A program made the translations under genes and the position numbers. A stretch of DNA of 64,000 nucleotides, from contig JAFUAB010000001.1 in assembly GCA_017460885.1 (NCBI GenBank), forward strand, positions 1 to 64,000, read 5' to 3'. This document shows positions 24,181 through 32,548 of this stretch, piece after piece. The stretch is from Lachnospiraceae bacterium (GTDB lineage: Bacteria > Bacillota > Clostridia > Lachnospirales > Lachnospiraceae). How positions within the stretch are numbered: the stretch's first letter is position 1; each line of letters starts with the position of its first letter. The notes below the pieces were generated by a model. The model did not search any database. It had not been told where the DNA came from and was given only the letters and a program-made list of their open reading frames with translations.

Positions 24181-24371
24181 CAATATACAACCCCGGTAAC
24201 GATCAGCTCGATTTTCGTTAAATCAGAAACGAATCTTCGCAGATACGCGCTGTGAAACCGCACCGTTCAAACGAAGTGCGTTTGCGGTTTCACGCAGCGT
24301 ATCAAGAGGATGAGTTATCTGATTTAGAAAATCGGTAGCGTGTTACCGGGGTTATATATTTGATATACATC
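24172..24371. repeat. 200-bp imperfect palindrome
   Basis: Matching arm segments run from the ends to the centre: GATGTATATCAA/TTGATATACATC (24172-24183, 24360-24371), CCCCGGTAAC/GTTACCGGGG (24191-24200, 24342-24351), GATTTTC and AAATCAGA with their complements, then GTGAAACCGCA/TGCGGTTTCAC (24252-24262, 24283-24293) round a 20-nt loop. It could extrude as a cruciform or fold as a ~100-bp RNA hairpin. A MITE or structured RNA is possible. Confidence 0.75.
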
Positions 24372-24509
24372 TCCACCATTCCCCGAAAATGGATTAAAAT
24401 AACCGTCCCCGTGATCCAGCGCGCCGCAGGAACCGTCTCCGGTACATCTGTGCATATTTGCAATAATGTGATAGAATGAAAGATATATTTACCAATGGGA
24501 GAGGTTCAT

Positions 24510-25286
24510 ATGAATCAGCAGGAACGAAGGATATGGCTTATAGACTATCTGAGGAACGAATCACCCGATCTGGCGGATGTCGGTATTCCGGGAGATGAGT
24601 CTGCCCAGAAGGATCTTTTGCGTGCGCTTATGAATGTGAGGCCGCCCAAGGCGATCAGCGATGAATTCCTGCAGATCCAGGACACGTATCTGACATCGGA
24701 AGCCGAAGCGGCAGGGATCGTGAACATCAGTGACCTTACTCATTTCGGCAGGGACAAAAGACTGTATCTCTGGCAGGGAGATATCACCACTCTCAGATGC
24801 GATGCCATCGTGAATGCAGCCAATCCTCAGATGAGGGGCTGCTTTATTCCTTTGCATAAATGCATCGACAACTGCATTCATTCCAAAAGCGGAATCCAGC
24901 TCAGACTCAAGATGGACGAGCTGATGCGCAGGCAGGGTCATGACGAACCTGTGGGAAGCGCCAAGATCTCCCCGGCTTATAATCTGCCCTGCGAATATGT
25001 GATACATGTGGCAGGGCCTATTGTATATGATGAGCTTGAGGATGAGCATATAGAGCAGCTTACCACCTGTTACAGAACCTGTATGGAGGTGGCTGAGCTA
25101 TATAATCTGACCAGCATAGCATTTTGCTGTATATCCACAGGTGAATATCATTTTCCGAGGGATGAGGCTGCCCGGATAGCGACCGATACGGTCAGGAAAT
25201 ATCTGAATGAACATTCTTCGGACATCAAGGTTATCTTTAACGTTTTTTCGGATGAAGATCTGGAGCTCTATACCCATCTGCTCTGA
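24510..25286 (+). CDS. Zinc-type macrodomain protein-ADP-ribose hydrolase
   Basis: 258 aa. An N-terminal helical region (~1-85) precedes a macrodomain with IVNAANPQMRGCFIPLHKC, where C111, H116 and C118 are the zinc ligands of the Zn-Macro subclass, followed by CIDNCIH. These enzymes remove ADP-ribose from proteins and are often encoded with SirTM, GcvH-L and LplA; none is adjacent. I chose ATG 24510, 5 nt after GGAGAGG. It lies at the edge of the accessory region, followed by the fumarase genes 15 nt later. Confidence 0.88.
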   Translation: MNQQERRIWLIDYLRNESPDLADVGIPGDESAQKDLLRALMNVRPPKAISDEFLQIQDTYLTSEAEAAGIVNISDLTHFGRDKRLYLWQGDITTLRCDAIVNAANPQMRGCFIPLHKCIDNCIHSKSGIQLRLKMDELMRRQGHDEPVGSAKISPAYNLPCEYVIHVAGPIVYDELEDEHIEQLTTCYRTCMEVAELYNLTSIAFCCISTGEYHFPRDEAARIATDTVRKYLNEHSSDIKVIFNVFSDEDLELYTHLL

Positions 25287-25301
25287 ATCGCGGGGAACAA
25301 A

Positions 25302-26159
25302 ATGAACACTGAATCTATACGCAATATTGATGTGAAGGACATAACGGACTGCATCGTCCGTCTCTGCATTGAGGCCAACGAGTCGCTTCCGGAGGATATC
25401 AGGGCGGCACTTGACAGATACAGGGATCTTGAGAAAGAGGATCTGCCCCGGGGTATCCTGGAAAAGATCATGGAAAATTATCATATCGCGGACGAGGAAC
25501 ACGTACCCATCTGTCAGGATACCGGAATGGCGGTCATCTTTATGGAGATAGGTCAGGACGTTCACTTTACCGGAGGAGATCTGCGCGAAGCGGTGGACGA
25601 GGGAGTGCGCCGCGGATATACGGAAGGGTATCTTCGCAAATCCGTAGTGACGGATCCGGTGCGCCGGGGCAATACCGGAGACAATACTCCGGCCATGCTC
25701 ACCACCGAGATAGTTCCCGGAGACAGAGTCAGGATCACCGTAGCGCCCAAGGGCTTCGGAAGCGAGAATATGAGCGCTGTTAAGATGCTCAAGCCTTCAC
25801 AGGGACTCGATGGGGTTAAGGCTTTTATAATCGATACGGTCAGGACGGCAGGTCCCAACCCCTGTCCGCCGATGGTGGTGGGAGTAGGGATAGGCGGAAC
25901 CTTCGACAAGGCAGCGCTCATTGCCAAAAAGGCATTGCTCCGCCCTGTTGACTCATCAAACCCTGATCCGTATTATGCCGATCTGGAAAGAGAGCTGCTG
26001 GATCGCGTCAATGAACTGGATATAGGTCCCCAGGGACTCGGCGGCGTAACTACCGCTCTGGGACTGAATATCGAAACCCTGCCCACGCATATAGCCGGGC
26101 TTCCGGTAGCCGTCAACATCAGCTGCCACGTCACCAGACATAAGACGGAGGTTATCTGA
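25302..26159 (+). CDS. Class I fumarate hydratase / L-tartrate dehydratase, alpha subunit
   Basis: 285 aa, matching the N-terminal domain of two-subunit iron-sulfur hydro-lyases. Cys residues suited to the [4Fe-4S] cluster occur in PICQDTG (~71), GPNPCPP (~189) and ISCHVTRH near the end. It catalyses reversible hydration of fumarate to malate, or dehydration of tartrate; sequence alone does not settle which. The beta subunit gene starts 2 nt later. Confidence 0.87.
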   Translation: MNTESIRNIDVKDITDCIVRLCIEANESLPEDIRAALDRYRDLEKEDLPRGILEKIMENYHIADEEHVPICQDTGMAVIFMEIGQDVHFTGGDLREAVDEGVRRGYTEGYLRKSVVTDPVRRGNTGDNTPAMLTTEIVPGDRVRITVAPKGFGSENMSAVKMLKPSQGLDGVKAFIIDTVRTAGPNPCPPMVVGVGIGGTFDKAALIAKKALLRPVDSSNPDPYYADLERELLDRVNELDIGPQGLGGVTTALGLNIETLPTHIAGLPVAVNISCHVTRHKTEVI

Positions 26160-26161
26160 AG

Positions 26162-26701
26162 ATGAAGAAGAATATCACGCTTCCGCTTACGGAAGAAACG
26201 GCCAGGAGCTTACGGGCGGGAGACGAGGTGTATCTGACGGGATATGTATACACATCCAGGGACGCCGGACACAAGAGAATGTGCGAGGCACTCGCCCGCG
26301 GGGAAAAGCTCCCTTTTGATCCCATGGACAGTGTTATATATTATGTGGGACCGAGCCCCGCTAAGCCGGGACAGGTCATAGGTTCCGCAGGCCCCACCAC
26401 CAGCGGCAGGATGGATGCTTACGCCCCCATGATGATGAGTGTGGGAGCCAGGGGTATGATAGGTAAGGGAGCCCGTTCGCAGGAGGTCATCGACGCCATG
26501 AAAGAGTATGGCGGAGTATATTTCGGAGCCATAGGCGGAGCCGGAGCCCTGCTTGCAAAATGCATCAAAAGCGCGGAGCTCATCGCCTATGAGGATCTGC
26601 AGTCGGAGGCACTCAGGAAGCTGTATGTTGAGGATTTCCCTGTTACGGTCATAATAGACAGCCTTGGAAACAATCTGTACGACAGAAACAGAAGGATCTG
26701 A
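26162..26701 (+). CDS. Class I fumarate hydratase / L-tartrate dehydratase, beta subunit
   Basis: 179 aa, equal to the C-terminal domain of class I hydro-lyases, with the swivelling-domain motifs GPTTSGRMD (~78-86) and GAIGGAGALLAKC. It assembles with the product of 25302-26159. Two-subunit fumarases are common in anaerobic Clostridia. Confidence 0.87.
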   Translation: MKKNITLPLTEETARSLRAGDEVYLTGYVYTSRDAGHKRMCEALARGEKLPFDPMDSVIYYVGPSPAKPGQVIGSAGPTTSGRMDAYAPMMMSVGARGMIGKGARSQEVIDAMKEYGGVYFGAIGGAGALLAKCIKSAELIAYEDLQSEALRKLYVEDFPVTVIIDSLGNNLYDRNRRI

Positions 26702-26735
26702 ATTCAGGATCCAAACGACTTGGGAGTGATTACGG

Positions 26736-27776
26736 ATGAATACCCAAAAGGATACCGCGGGTACTGACAGCATGCGGTCCGGCCTGATCAGGTGGGCTGT
26801 GGTAGCCGCCCTGCTGGTGTTTGTGTTTTGCTGGAAAAAAGAAGAGATATATGAGGCGGCCGGCGAGATCAGGCATCTGCCGGTGACGACGGTGATGATA
26901 TGCCTGGTGCTGGCCATCATGTATTTTGTGTTCGAGGGTGGAGTGATCATGCTCATCTCTACGGAGAACGGACGCAGATTAAGATTTAACCAGGCCTTTG
27001 GCTGTAGCCTTTATCACGCGTTTTATAAGTTTGTCAGCCTCGGAGTCATATCGGGAATAGCGGAGGTCTTTTATCTGCATTCCGAAGGAATATCGTTGGG
27101 CAAGTCCACCGGGATGTCTCTGATCAGATATACATTACTGCGGATCGCGACCGCTCTGATCGGAGTCGCCGGGACGGTCATACTGGCGGTAAACGGTCAT
27201 GCGAGGCTGCATTCGCTCAGGGTGTTTGTTATACTCGGTATGCTTGTATCCCTCGTGATAGCGTTCATGATGTTCGCCATCAGCTTTTCCCACAGATTCG
27301 CCGTTGCGGTCAAAAGGTTCGCGGGCTTCGTATTTAAGAAGAATCCGGGCAGACGTGATAAGGTCTGCGTACAGATCGACAGATTTAACGAGGCGGGCAA
27401 GAGCACCTGGAGGAACAAAACAGAGATAGTATGCGGAATAGTACTCAGCTTACTTCAGCTGCTGTGCTGGAACGCGATCCCGGCGGTGATATTTGCATCG
27501 CGTTTTGAAGTGGATTTTCCGGAATGCATATCCGTAATGACGGTAGTAAATATGCTTGGAGCGGTTATGATAGCTCCTGCGGGTGTCGGAACTCTGGAAT
27601 ATCTCTTTTCGCTCTTCTATTCGGGCGTCTACGGAGTTATGTCAACCGCAGCGCTGATCTTATACAGGTTTTTCACGATGGTCGCCCCGTGCATACCGGG
27701 AATAGCAGCGGTACTTACGCATGGCAGAGCCGAAGTGATCACCGGAAAGGAAGAAGCAATTGAAAAACGGTATTGA
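26736..27776 (+). CDS. Lysylphosphatidylglycerol synthase TM / flippase-like protein
   Basis: 346 aa, seven or eight hydrophobic helices, resembling the LPG-synthase transmembrane (UPF0104) region without a catalytic synthase domain. Typical features are the SLYHAFYKFVSLG-type helix and the late MIAPAGVGTLEYLFSLFYSG motif. Such proteins are proposed lipid or lipid-sugar flippases; the substrate is not known. It overlaps the next gene by 17 nt. Confidence 0.8.
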   Translation: MNTQKDTAGTDSMRSGLIRWAVVAALLVFVFCWKKEEIYEAAGEIRHLPVTTVMICLVLAIMYFVFEGGVIMLISTENGRRLRFNQAFGCSLYHAFYKFVSLGVISGIAEVFYLHSEGISLGKSTGMSLIRYTLLRIATALIGVAGTVILAVNGHARLHSLRVFVILGMLVSLVIAFMMFAISFSHRFAVAVKRFAGFVFKKNPGRRDKVCVQIDRFNEAGKSTWRNKTEIVCGIVLSLLQLLCWNAIPAVIFASRFEVDFPECISVMTVVNMLGAVMIAPAGVGTLEYLFSLFYSGVYGVMSTAALILYRFFTMVAPCIPGIAAVLTHGRAEVITGKEEAIEKRY

Positions 27777-28305
27777 TGTCAAAAAAATGGTACTTTCCGC
27801 ACTCTTTATCGCGATAGGGCTTGTCCTGCCTTTCCTGACGGGATCCAATCCGACTATCGCGAAGATAATGTCCCCTATGCATATTCCGATACTGCTCTGC
27901 GGGATGGTGTGCGGATGGAAATACGGTCTGCTGACAGGGATCATCACGCCGCTTCTCAGGTCATTGCTTTTCGGCATGCCGGTCCTGATGCCCAATGCGG
28001 TCGGAATGGCGTTCGAGCTGGGCACATACGGGCTTGTGATTGGACTTTTGTATATCATCTTCCGCAAAAAGGGAATCGTCGGTATTTACATCAGTCTGAT
28101 AATCGCGATCATCGCTGGACGTATAGTTTGGGGACTTATCAGTCCTCTTACCTATGGGATAGCCGGAGATGAATTTTCGTTTGCCGTATTTCTGGCCAAG
28201 GGCTTCACCAATCAGATACCCGGCACGATCACCACGCTGATCATAGTACCGCTTATAATGGTGGCACTTCTTAAGGCCGGACTTGCAGACGGACCGGAAA
28301 AATGA
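27760..28305 (+). CDS. ECF transporter S component, substrate unassigned
   Basis: 181 aa with about five or six hydrophobic helices and the family N-terminal pattern KKMVLSALFIAIGLVLP. It begins at TTG 27760 behind GGAAAGG, inside the end of the flippase-like gene; ATG 27787 is a weaker alternative. It should capture a vitamin or similar micronutrient for a shared ECF energising module that is not in the window. It overlaps mntP by 4 nt. No riboswitch was seen to reveal the substrate. Confidence 0.75.
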   Translation: MKNGIDVKKMVLSALFIAIGLVLPFLTGSNPTIAKIMSPMHIPILLCGMVCGWKYGLLTGIITPLLRSLLFGMPVLMPNAVGMAFELGTYGLVIGLLYIIFRKKGIVGIYISLIIAIIAGRIVWGLISPLTYGIAGDEFSFAVFLAKGFTNQIPGTITTLIIVPLIMVALLKAGLADGPEK

Positions 28306-28946
28306 CGACACTTCCCCTTTTGATATTTCTGATCAACAGCATAGCTTTGGGCATAGGACTTGCCATGGATGCGTTCTCTGTTTCTCTTGCCAACGGACTC
28401 CACGAGCCGGAAATGGGCAGAGGCAGGATGAATCTGGTGGCCGGTACCTATGCTTTTTTTCAGTTTGCGATGCCCTTGATCGGATGGATATGCGTAAGAG
28501 GGATCGCATCGGCCTTTACGGCTTTTCAGGTGGCTATTCCGTGGATCGCGCTTGTACTGCTGCTTTTTCTCGGGATCAAGATGCTGGTCGAGGGCATCAG
28601 GGTGCGTCGTGATGGGATGGAGTGTGAACACTGTCTCAAACGTGAATGCGGAGGCTGTGAACATGACCGCACCGATGAGCACAGGCGGCTTTCTTTGCCC
28701 ATGCTTCTGCTGCAGGGGCTGGCTACATCGATAGACGCCCTTTCGGTAGGATTTACGATAGCCTCATACGGAATGACCGAAGCCTTTGGTGCATGTCTGA
28801 TAATATCGGCAGTCACGTTCTTTATCTGTATTGCCGGTCTGATCATCGGCCGTACGTTAGGCACCAGACTCGAGTGGAAGGCATCCGTATTGGGCGGGAT
28901 CATTCTTATAGCCATAGGTATCGAGGTCTTTGTCAGTGCGCTGTGA
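28302..28946 (+). CDS. mntP: Manganese efflux pump MntP
   Basis: 214 aa, six hydrophobic helices as two three-helix repeats. Each repeat carries the conserved Asp motif: GLAMDAFSVSLANG (~21-34) and IDALSVGFT (~146-154). The loop between the halves is Cys-rich (CEHCLKRECGGCEH), an unusual possible metal-binding element. ATG overlaps the upstream stop (ATGA), so it is coupled to the ECF gene. No yybP-ykoY-like leader is seen. Confidence 0.9.
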   Translation: MTTLPLLIFLINSIALGIGLAMDAFSVSLANGLHEPEMGRGRMNLVAGTYAFFQFAMPLIGWICVRGIASAFTAFQVAIPWIALVLLLFLGIKMLVEGIRVRRDGMECEHCLKRECGGCEHDRTDEHRRLSLPMLLLQGLATSIDALSVGFTIASYGMTEAFGACLIISAVTFFICIAGLIIGRTLGTRLEWKASVLGGIILIAIGIEVFVSAL

Positions 28947-29009
28947 GCCTGTCCCCGGTCCCGGAAGAGAAAGCGACAGTCTGTGGGCAATCCCGCGATA
29001 AAAGAAAGG

Positions 29010-29038
29010 CTGACAGATGCATTATTAAATGATATAAT
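29010..29038 (+). promoter_or_regulatory. Promoter of the hydroxyacid dehydrogenase operon
   Basis: CTGACA (29010-29015), 17-bp spacer, TATAAT (29033-29038), about 92 nt upstream of the dehydrogenase ATG. The leader has no clear attenuator. Confidence 0.7.
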
Positions 29039-29129
29039 GGTTTCCGTGCGGCTATGCGCTGCATTATTATAGCGGGCGGTAAAAAAATGTCGTTTGCTTG
29101 TTATTTCTCAATAATCAGGAGTCTGTGTT

Positions 29130-30119
29130 ATGAAACTTGTTCTGTTTGCAGCTAAGGATTATGACATCAAATATTTTGAAAGGGTCAGAAAAGCATCCTT
29201 CCCGGATATCGAGATCGAATATCTGGATTATGAGCTCGAACCCAGGACCGCGGCGTTTGCCGGGGATGCGGATGCGATATGCGCATTTGTCAGCGCCAAT
29301 GTCGGAGCCGAGACCCTCGGAGTTCTTTCGCAGTGCGGGGTGAGAGCCGTACTGATGAGATGCGCCGGTTATAATAATGTAGATGTCAACAAGGCTAAAG
29401 AGCTCGGCATAGCGGTTAAGCGTGTGCCGGCTTATTCACCCGAGTCGATCGCCGAGCATGCCATGACTCTGGCGATGTCGGTAAACCGTCATATCCACAA
29501 GGCTTATGTCAAGGTCAGAGAGAATGACTATACGCTCAAGGGACTTCGCGGGCATCAGATGTTCGGCAAGACCGCCGGCATCGTTGGAACCGGTAAGATC
29601 GGAGCAGCCATGTGCCGTATATGCCATGGCTTCGGAATGAATGTCATCGCCTATGACATGTACGAGAATCCTTCTCTTAAGGATTATGTCGAGTATGTTT
29701 CGCTGGATGAGCTTTTTGCCCGCAGTGATCTGATCTCGCTTCACTGCCCGCTGACCGATGATACCTATCATATGATCAATATCGATAATATCAAAAAGAT
29801 GAAGAATGATGTGATCCTTGTCAATACCTCCAGGGGAGCACTGGTCGATACCGATCAGCTGATCGAGGGCATACGCCTGGGTAAATTCCTGGGAGTCGGA
29901 CTCGACGTATATGAAGAGGAGACGGGCAATGTATACGAGGATCGTTCGGATGAGATCATGATGCATTCCGTAACATCACGCCTGCTGTCATTCCCCAATG
30001 TGATAATCACTTCACATCAGGCTTTTTATACCAGAGAGGCGGTTATCGCGATCGCCGAGACCACCTTGCAGAATATGGTCGATGCCATAAACGGGGTCAG
30101 CACCGGCAACGACTGCTGA
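29130..30119 (+). CDS. D-2-hydroxyacid dehydrogenase (D-lactate / aryl-lactate type)
   Basis: 329 aa. The NAD site is GIVGTGKIGAAM (~149-160). The catalytic triad is visible as Arg in NTSRGALVDT, Glu in GLDVYEEE and His in TSHQAFYT. It reduces a 2-keto acid to the D-hydroxy acid with NADH. D-lactate is the default call. Its position 70 nt ahead of iorAB raises an aryl-pyruvate substrate, giving phenyl- or indole-lactate; this is inference. Confidence 0.85.
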   Translation: MKLVLFAAKDYDIKYFERVRKASFPDIEIEYLDYELEPRTAAFAGDADAICAFVSANVGAETLGVLSQCGVRAVLMRCAGYNNVDVNKAKELGIAVKRVPAYSPESIAEHAMTLAMSVNRHIHKAYVKVRENDYTLKGLRGHQMFGKTAGIVGTGKIGAAMCRICHGFGMNVIAYDMYENPSLKDYVEYVSLDELFARSDLISLHCPLTDDTYHMINIDNIKKMKNDVILVNTSRGALVDTDQLIEGIRLGKFLGVGLDVYEEETGNVYEDRSDEIMMHSVTSRLLSFPNVIITSHQAFYTREAVIAIAETTLQNMVDAINGVSTGNDC

Positions 30120-30189
30120 AATATTATATCCGTGCCGAAAAGGTGCGCACAACCAGGGAACGCAGGACTGCGGTCAAAGGAGAGAAATA

Positions 30190-31938
30190 ATGAGTACAAG
30201 AGAACTGATGCTGGGCAATAAGGCCCTGGCGAGGGGCCTGTATGATGCGGGCTGCCTTTTTGCCTCAAGCTATCCGGGTACACCGAGTACCGAGGTTACC
30301 GAGGAGATCGCTAAATTTGATGATGTATATTCGGAATGGGCACCCAACGAAAAGGTCGCTATGGAAGCAGCCTTCGGTGCGTGTCTCGGCGGAGCCAGAT
30401 CCTTCTGCGCCATGAAGCATGTCGGACTCAACGTGGCTGCGGATCCGCTGTTTACGATGTCGTATACAGGGGTCAATTCCGGTCTGATCGTGGTTGTGGC
30501 GGATGATCCCGGCATGCATTCATCACAGAACGAGCAGGACAGCAGGCACTACGCCAGGGCTTCCAAGGTTCCGATGCTTGAACCCTCCGATTCTGCCGAG
30601 GCATATGCCTTTCCGGCCATTGCCTACGAACTCTCCGAGAAATACGATACTCCCGTGATCATCAGGATGTGCACGAGAGTGAGCCATTCCCAATCCATAG
30701 TGGAACCCGGAGAGAGAAACGTGGTCCGCAAGAGCTACGAAAAGAATATTCCAAAGAATGTCATGACTCCCGCCAACGCCATCCGCCGTCATCCTTTCGT
30801 CGAGGAGCGGATGAATAAGCTGAAGGAATACGCCGTGAGCTCACCGCTTAACCGTGTGGAGATGGGAGATAAGTCTCTGGGCATCATTACCTCGGGCACT
30901 TCATACCAATATGTTAAGGAAGTGTTCGGCGATAAATGCTCTGTGCTGAAGCTCGGAATGGTATATCCCCTGCCGGATGATCTGATCCGGGATTTTGCGT
31001 CCAAAGTAGACCGACTGGTGGTGGTTGAGGAGCTTGATCCTTTTATTGAAGAGCATTGCCGTTCCATGGGACTTGAGGTCTCGGGCAAGGATCTGCTTCC
31101 TATATGCGGAGAGTTTTCACAGACGATGATAGCGAAGGCGCTCGGAGTCGAGGTCCCCGAGGGACTTAAGCTCGATGAGAACATCCCCGTGCGTCCTCCC
31201 GTTATGTGTTCCGGATGTCCTCACAGAGGCCTGTTCTATTCGCTTAAGACCAATAAATGCACGGTGCTTGGAGATATAGGCTGTTATACGCTGGGTGCCG
31301 CCGCACCTCTCGGAGCCATGGAGATGACTCTTTGCATGGGAGCGTCCTTAAGCGCGGTACACGGCTTCAATAAGGTGGGTGGAGAGGATACAGCGTCAAA
31401 GACCGTAGCGGTTATAGGCGATTCCACCTTTGTACATTCGGGAATGACGGGACTGGCCAATATCGCGTATAACCAGTCGGATTCGACTGTGATCATACTT
31501 GACAACTCCATTACGGGCATGACCGGACATCAGCAGAATCCAACCACCGGCTACAACATCAAGGGTGATCCCGCCGGTAAGATCGACCTGGAGTCGCTTG
31601 TGCGTTCCTTCGGCATAGATCACGTCAGGGTAGTGGATCCTTACGATCTGGCGGCCTGCGATAAGGCGATAAAAGAGGAACTGGCATATAAGGGACCTTC
31701 GGTCATTATTTCCAGACGTCCCTGTGCATTGCTCAAATATGTTAAGCATAAGGCTCCGCTTAAGGTTGACAGGGATAAATGCATCGGCTGCAAGTCCTGT
31801 ATGAGGATAGGCTGCCCTTCCATTTCCATGAAGGACGGAAAGGCCTGCATAGACCAGACCATGTGTGTCGGCTGCGGCGTATGCGCTCAGCTGTGTCCTG
31901 TGGGAGCAATAGTTTCAGACGAAGGAGAGGAGGCATAA
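30190..31938 (+). CDS. iorA: Indolepyruvate ferredoxin oxidoreductase, alpha subunit
   Basis: 582 aa, the normal length. An N-terminal pyrimidine-binding domain (SSYPGTPSTEV) is followed by a thiamine-PP domain with CSGCPHRG, GDIGCYTLG and GDSTFVHSG..N. A C-terminal pair of [4Fe-4S] ferredoxin motifs follows (CIGCKSCMRIGCP and CVGCGVCAQLCP). The enzyme decarboxylates aryl-pyruvates to aryl-acyl-CoA, reducing ferredoxin. The gene is followed at 1 nt by iorB. Confidence 0.95.
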   Translation: MSTRELMLGNKALARGLYDAGCLFASSYPGTPSTEVTEEIAKFDDVYSEWAPNEKVAMEAAFGACLGGARSFCAMKHVGLNVAADPLFTMSYTGVNSGLIVVVADDPGMHSSQNEQDSRHYARASKVPMLEPSDSAEAYAFPAIAYELSEKYDTPVIIRMCTRVSHSQSIVEPGERNVVRKSYEKNIPKNVMTPANAIRRHPFVEERMNKLKEYAVSSPLNRVEMGDKSLGIITSGTSYQYVKEVFGDKCSVLKLGMVYPLPDDLIRDFASKVDRLVVVEELDPFIEEHCRSMGLEVSGKDLLPICGEFSQTMIAKALGVEVPEGLKLDENIPVRPPVMCSGCPHRGLFYSLKTNKCTVLGDIGCYTLGAAAPLGAMEMTLCMGASLSAVHGFNKVGGEDTASKTVAVIGDSTFVHSGMTGLANIAYNQSDSTVIILDNSITGMTGHQQNPTTGYNIKGDPAGKIDLESLVRSFGIDHVRVVDPYDLAACDKAIKEELAYKGPSVIISRRPCALLKYVKHKAPLKVDRDKCIGCKSCMRIGCPSISMKDGKACIDQTMCVGCGVCAQLCPVGAIVSDEGEEA

Positions 31939-31939
31939 T

Positions 31940-32518
31940 ATGGATTCCGGAAATATAATGATAGTCGGAGTCGGAGGTCAGGGAAGCGTGCTCGCAAGTA
32001 AGCTGCTTGGACACCTCTTTCTCTCCGAGGGTTTGGATGTTAAAGTATCTGAAGTACACGGAATGTCACAGAGAGGCGGCTCCGTTGTGACATATGTCAG
32101 ATATGGCCAAAAAGTTGCTTCACCCATCATCGATCCCGGTGAAGCGGACATTATCGTATCATTTGAGCTGCTGGAGGCCGCACGCTGGGCCTCTTATCTC
32201 AAAAAAGGCGGACGCATAGTGACCAACACACAGCAGATCGATCCCATGCCGGTCATTACCGGAGATGCGGAGTATCCCGGAGACCTGGTTGATAAGATGA
32301 CCGCTGCCGGGGCGCAGGTGGATGCGCTTGACTGTCTGTCGCTGGCAGAGGAGGCCGGCAGTGTGAAGGCCGTCAATCTGGTGCTTCTCGGCAGACTTTC
32401 GCATTATTTCGATATATCCGAGGAAGCATGGATGGCTTCTCTTGAGGCTTGCGTTCCCGCCAAAGCCATAGATATCAACAAAAAAGCCTTTGAATCAGGT
32501 AAAAACAGCCGTGTCTGA
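31940..32518 (+). CDS. iorB: Indolepyruvate ferredoxin oxidoreductase, beta subunit
   Basis: 192 aa gamma-type domain of 2-oxoacid:ferredoxin oxidoreductase, with IVGVGGQGSVLASKLLG at the N-terminus and EVHGMSQRGGSVVTYVR around 39-55. It completes the enzyme with IorA; the two genes are nearly contiguous. An acyl-CoA synthetase gene follows 30 nt later. Confidence 0.95.
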   Translation: MDSGNIMIVGVGGQGSVLASKLLGHLFLSEGLDVKVSEVHGMSQRGGSVVTYVRYGQKVASPIIDPGEADIIVSFELLEAARWASYLKKGGRIVTNTQQIDPMPVITGDAEYPGDLVDKMTAAGAQVDALDCLSLAEEAGSVKAVNLVLLGRLSHYFDISEEAWMASLEACVPAKAIDINKKAFESGKNSRV

Positions 32519-32548
32519 TAACGCTGAAAGTATAAAGGAGAAAAAACG

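Larger units (their letters stand above)
23986..24509. other. 524-nt intergenic region before the macrodomain gene
   Basis: Contents in order: a terminator (24020-24051), a minus-strand coding remnant (24034-24180), a 200-bp palindrome (24172-24371), and two CCGTCCCCG-type motifs (24403-24411, 24433-24442). No intact gene is seen. Confidence 0.65.
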
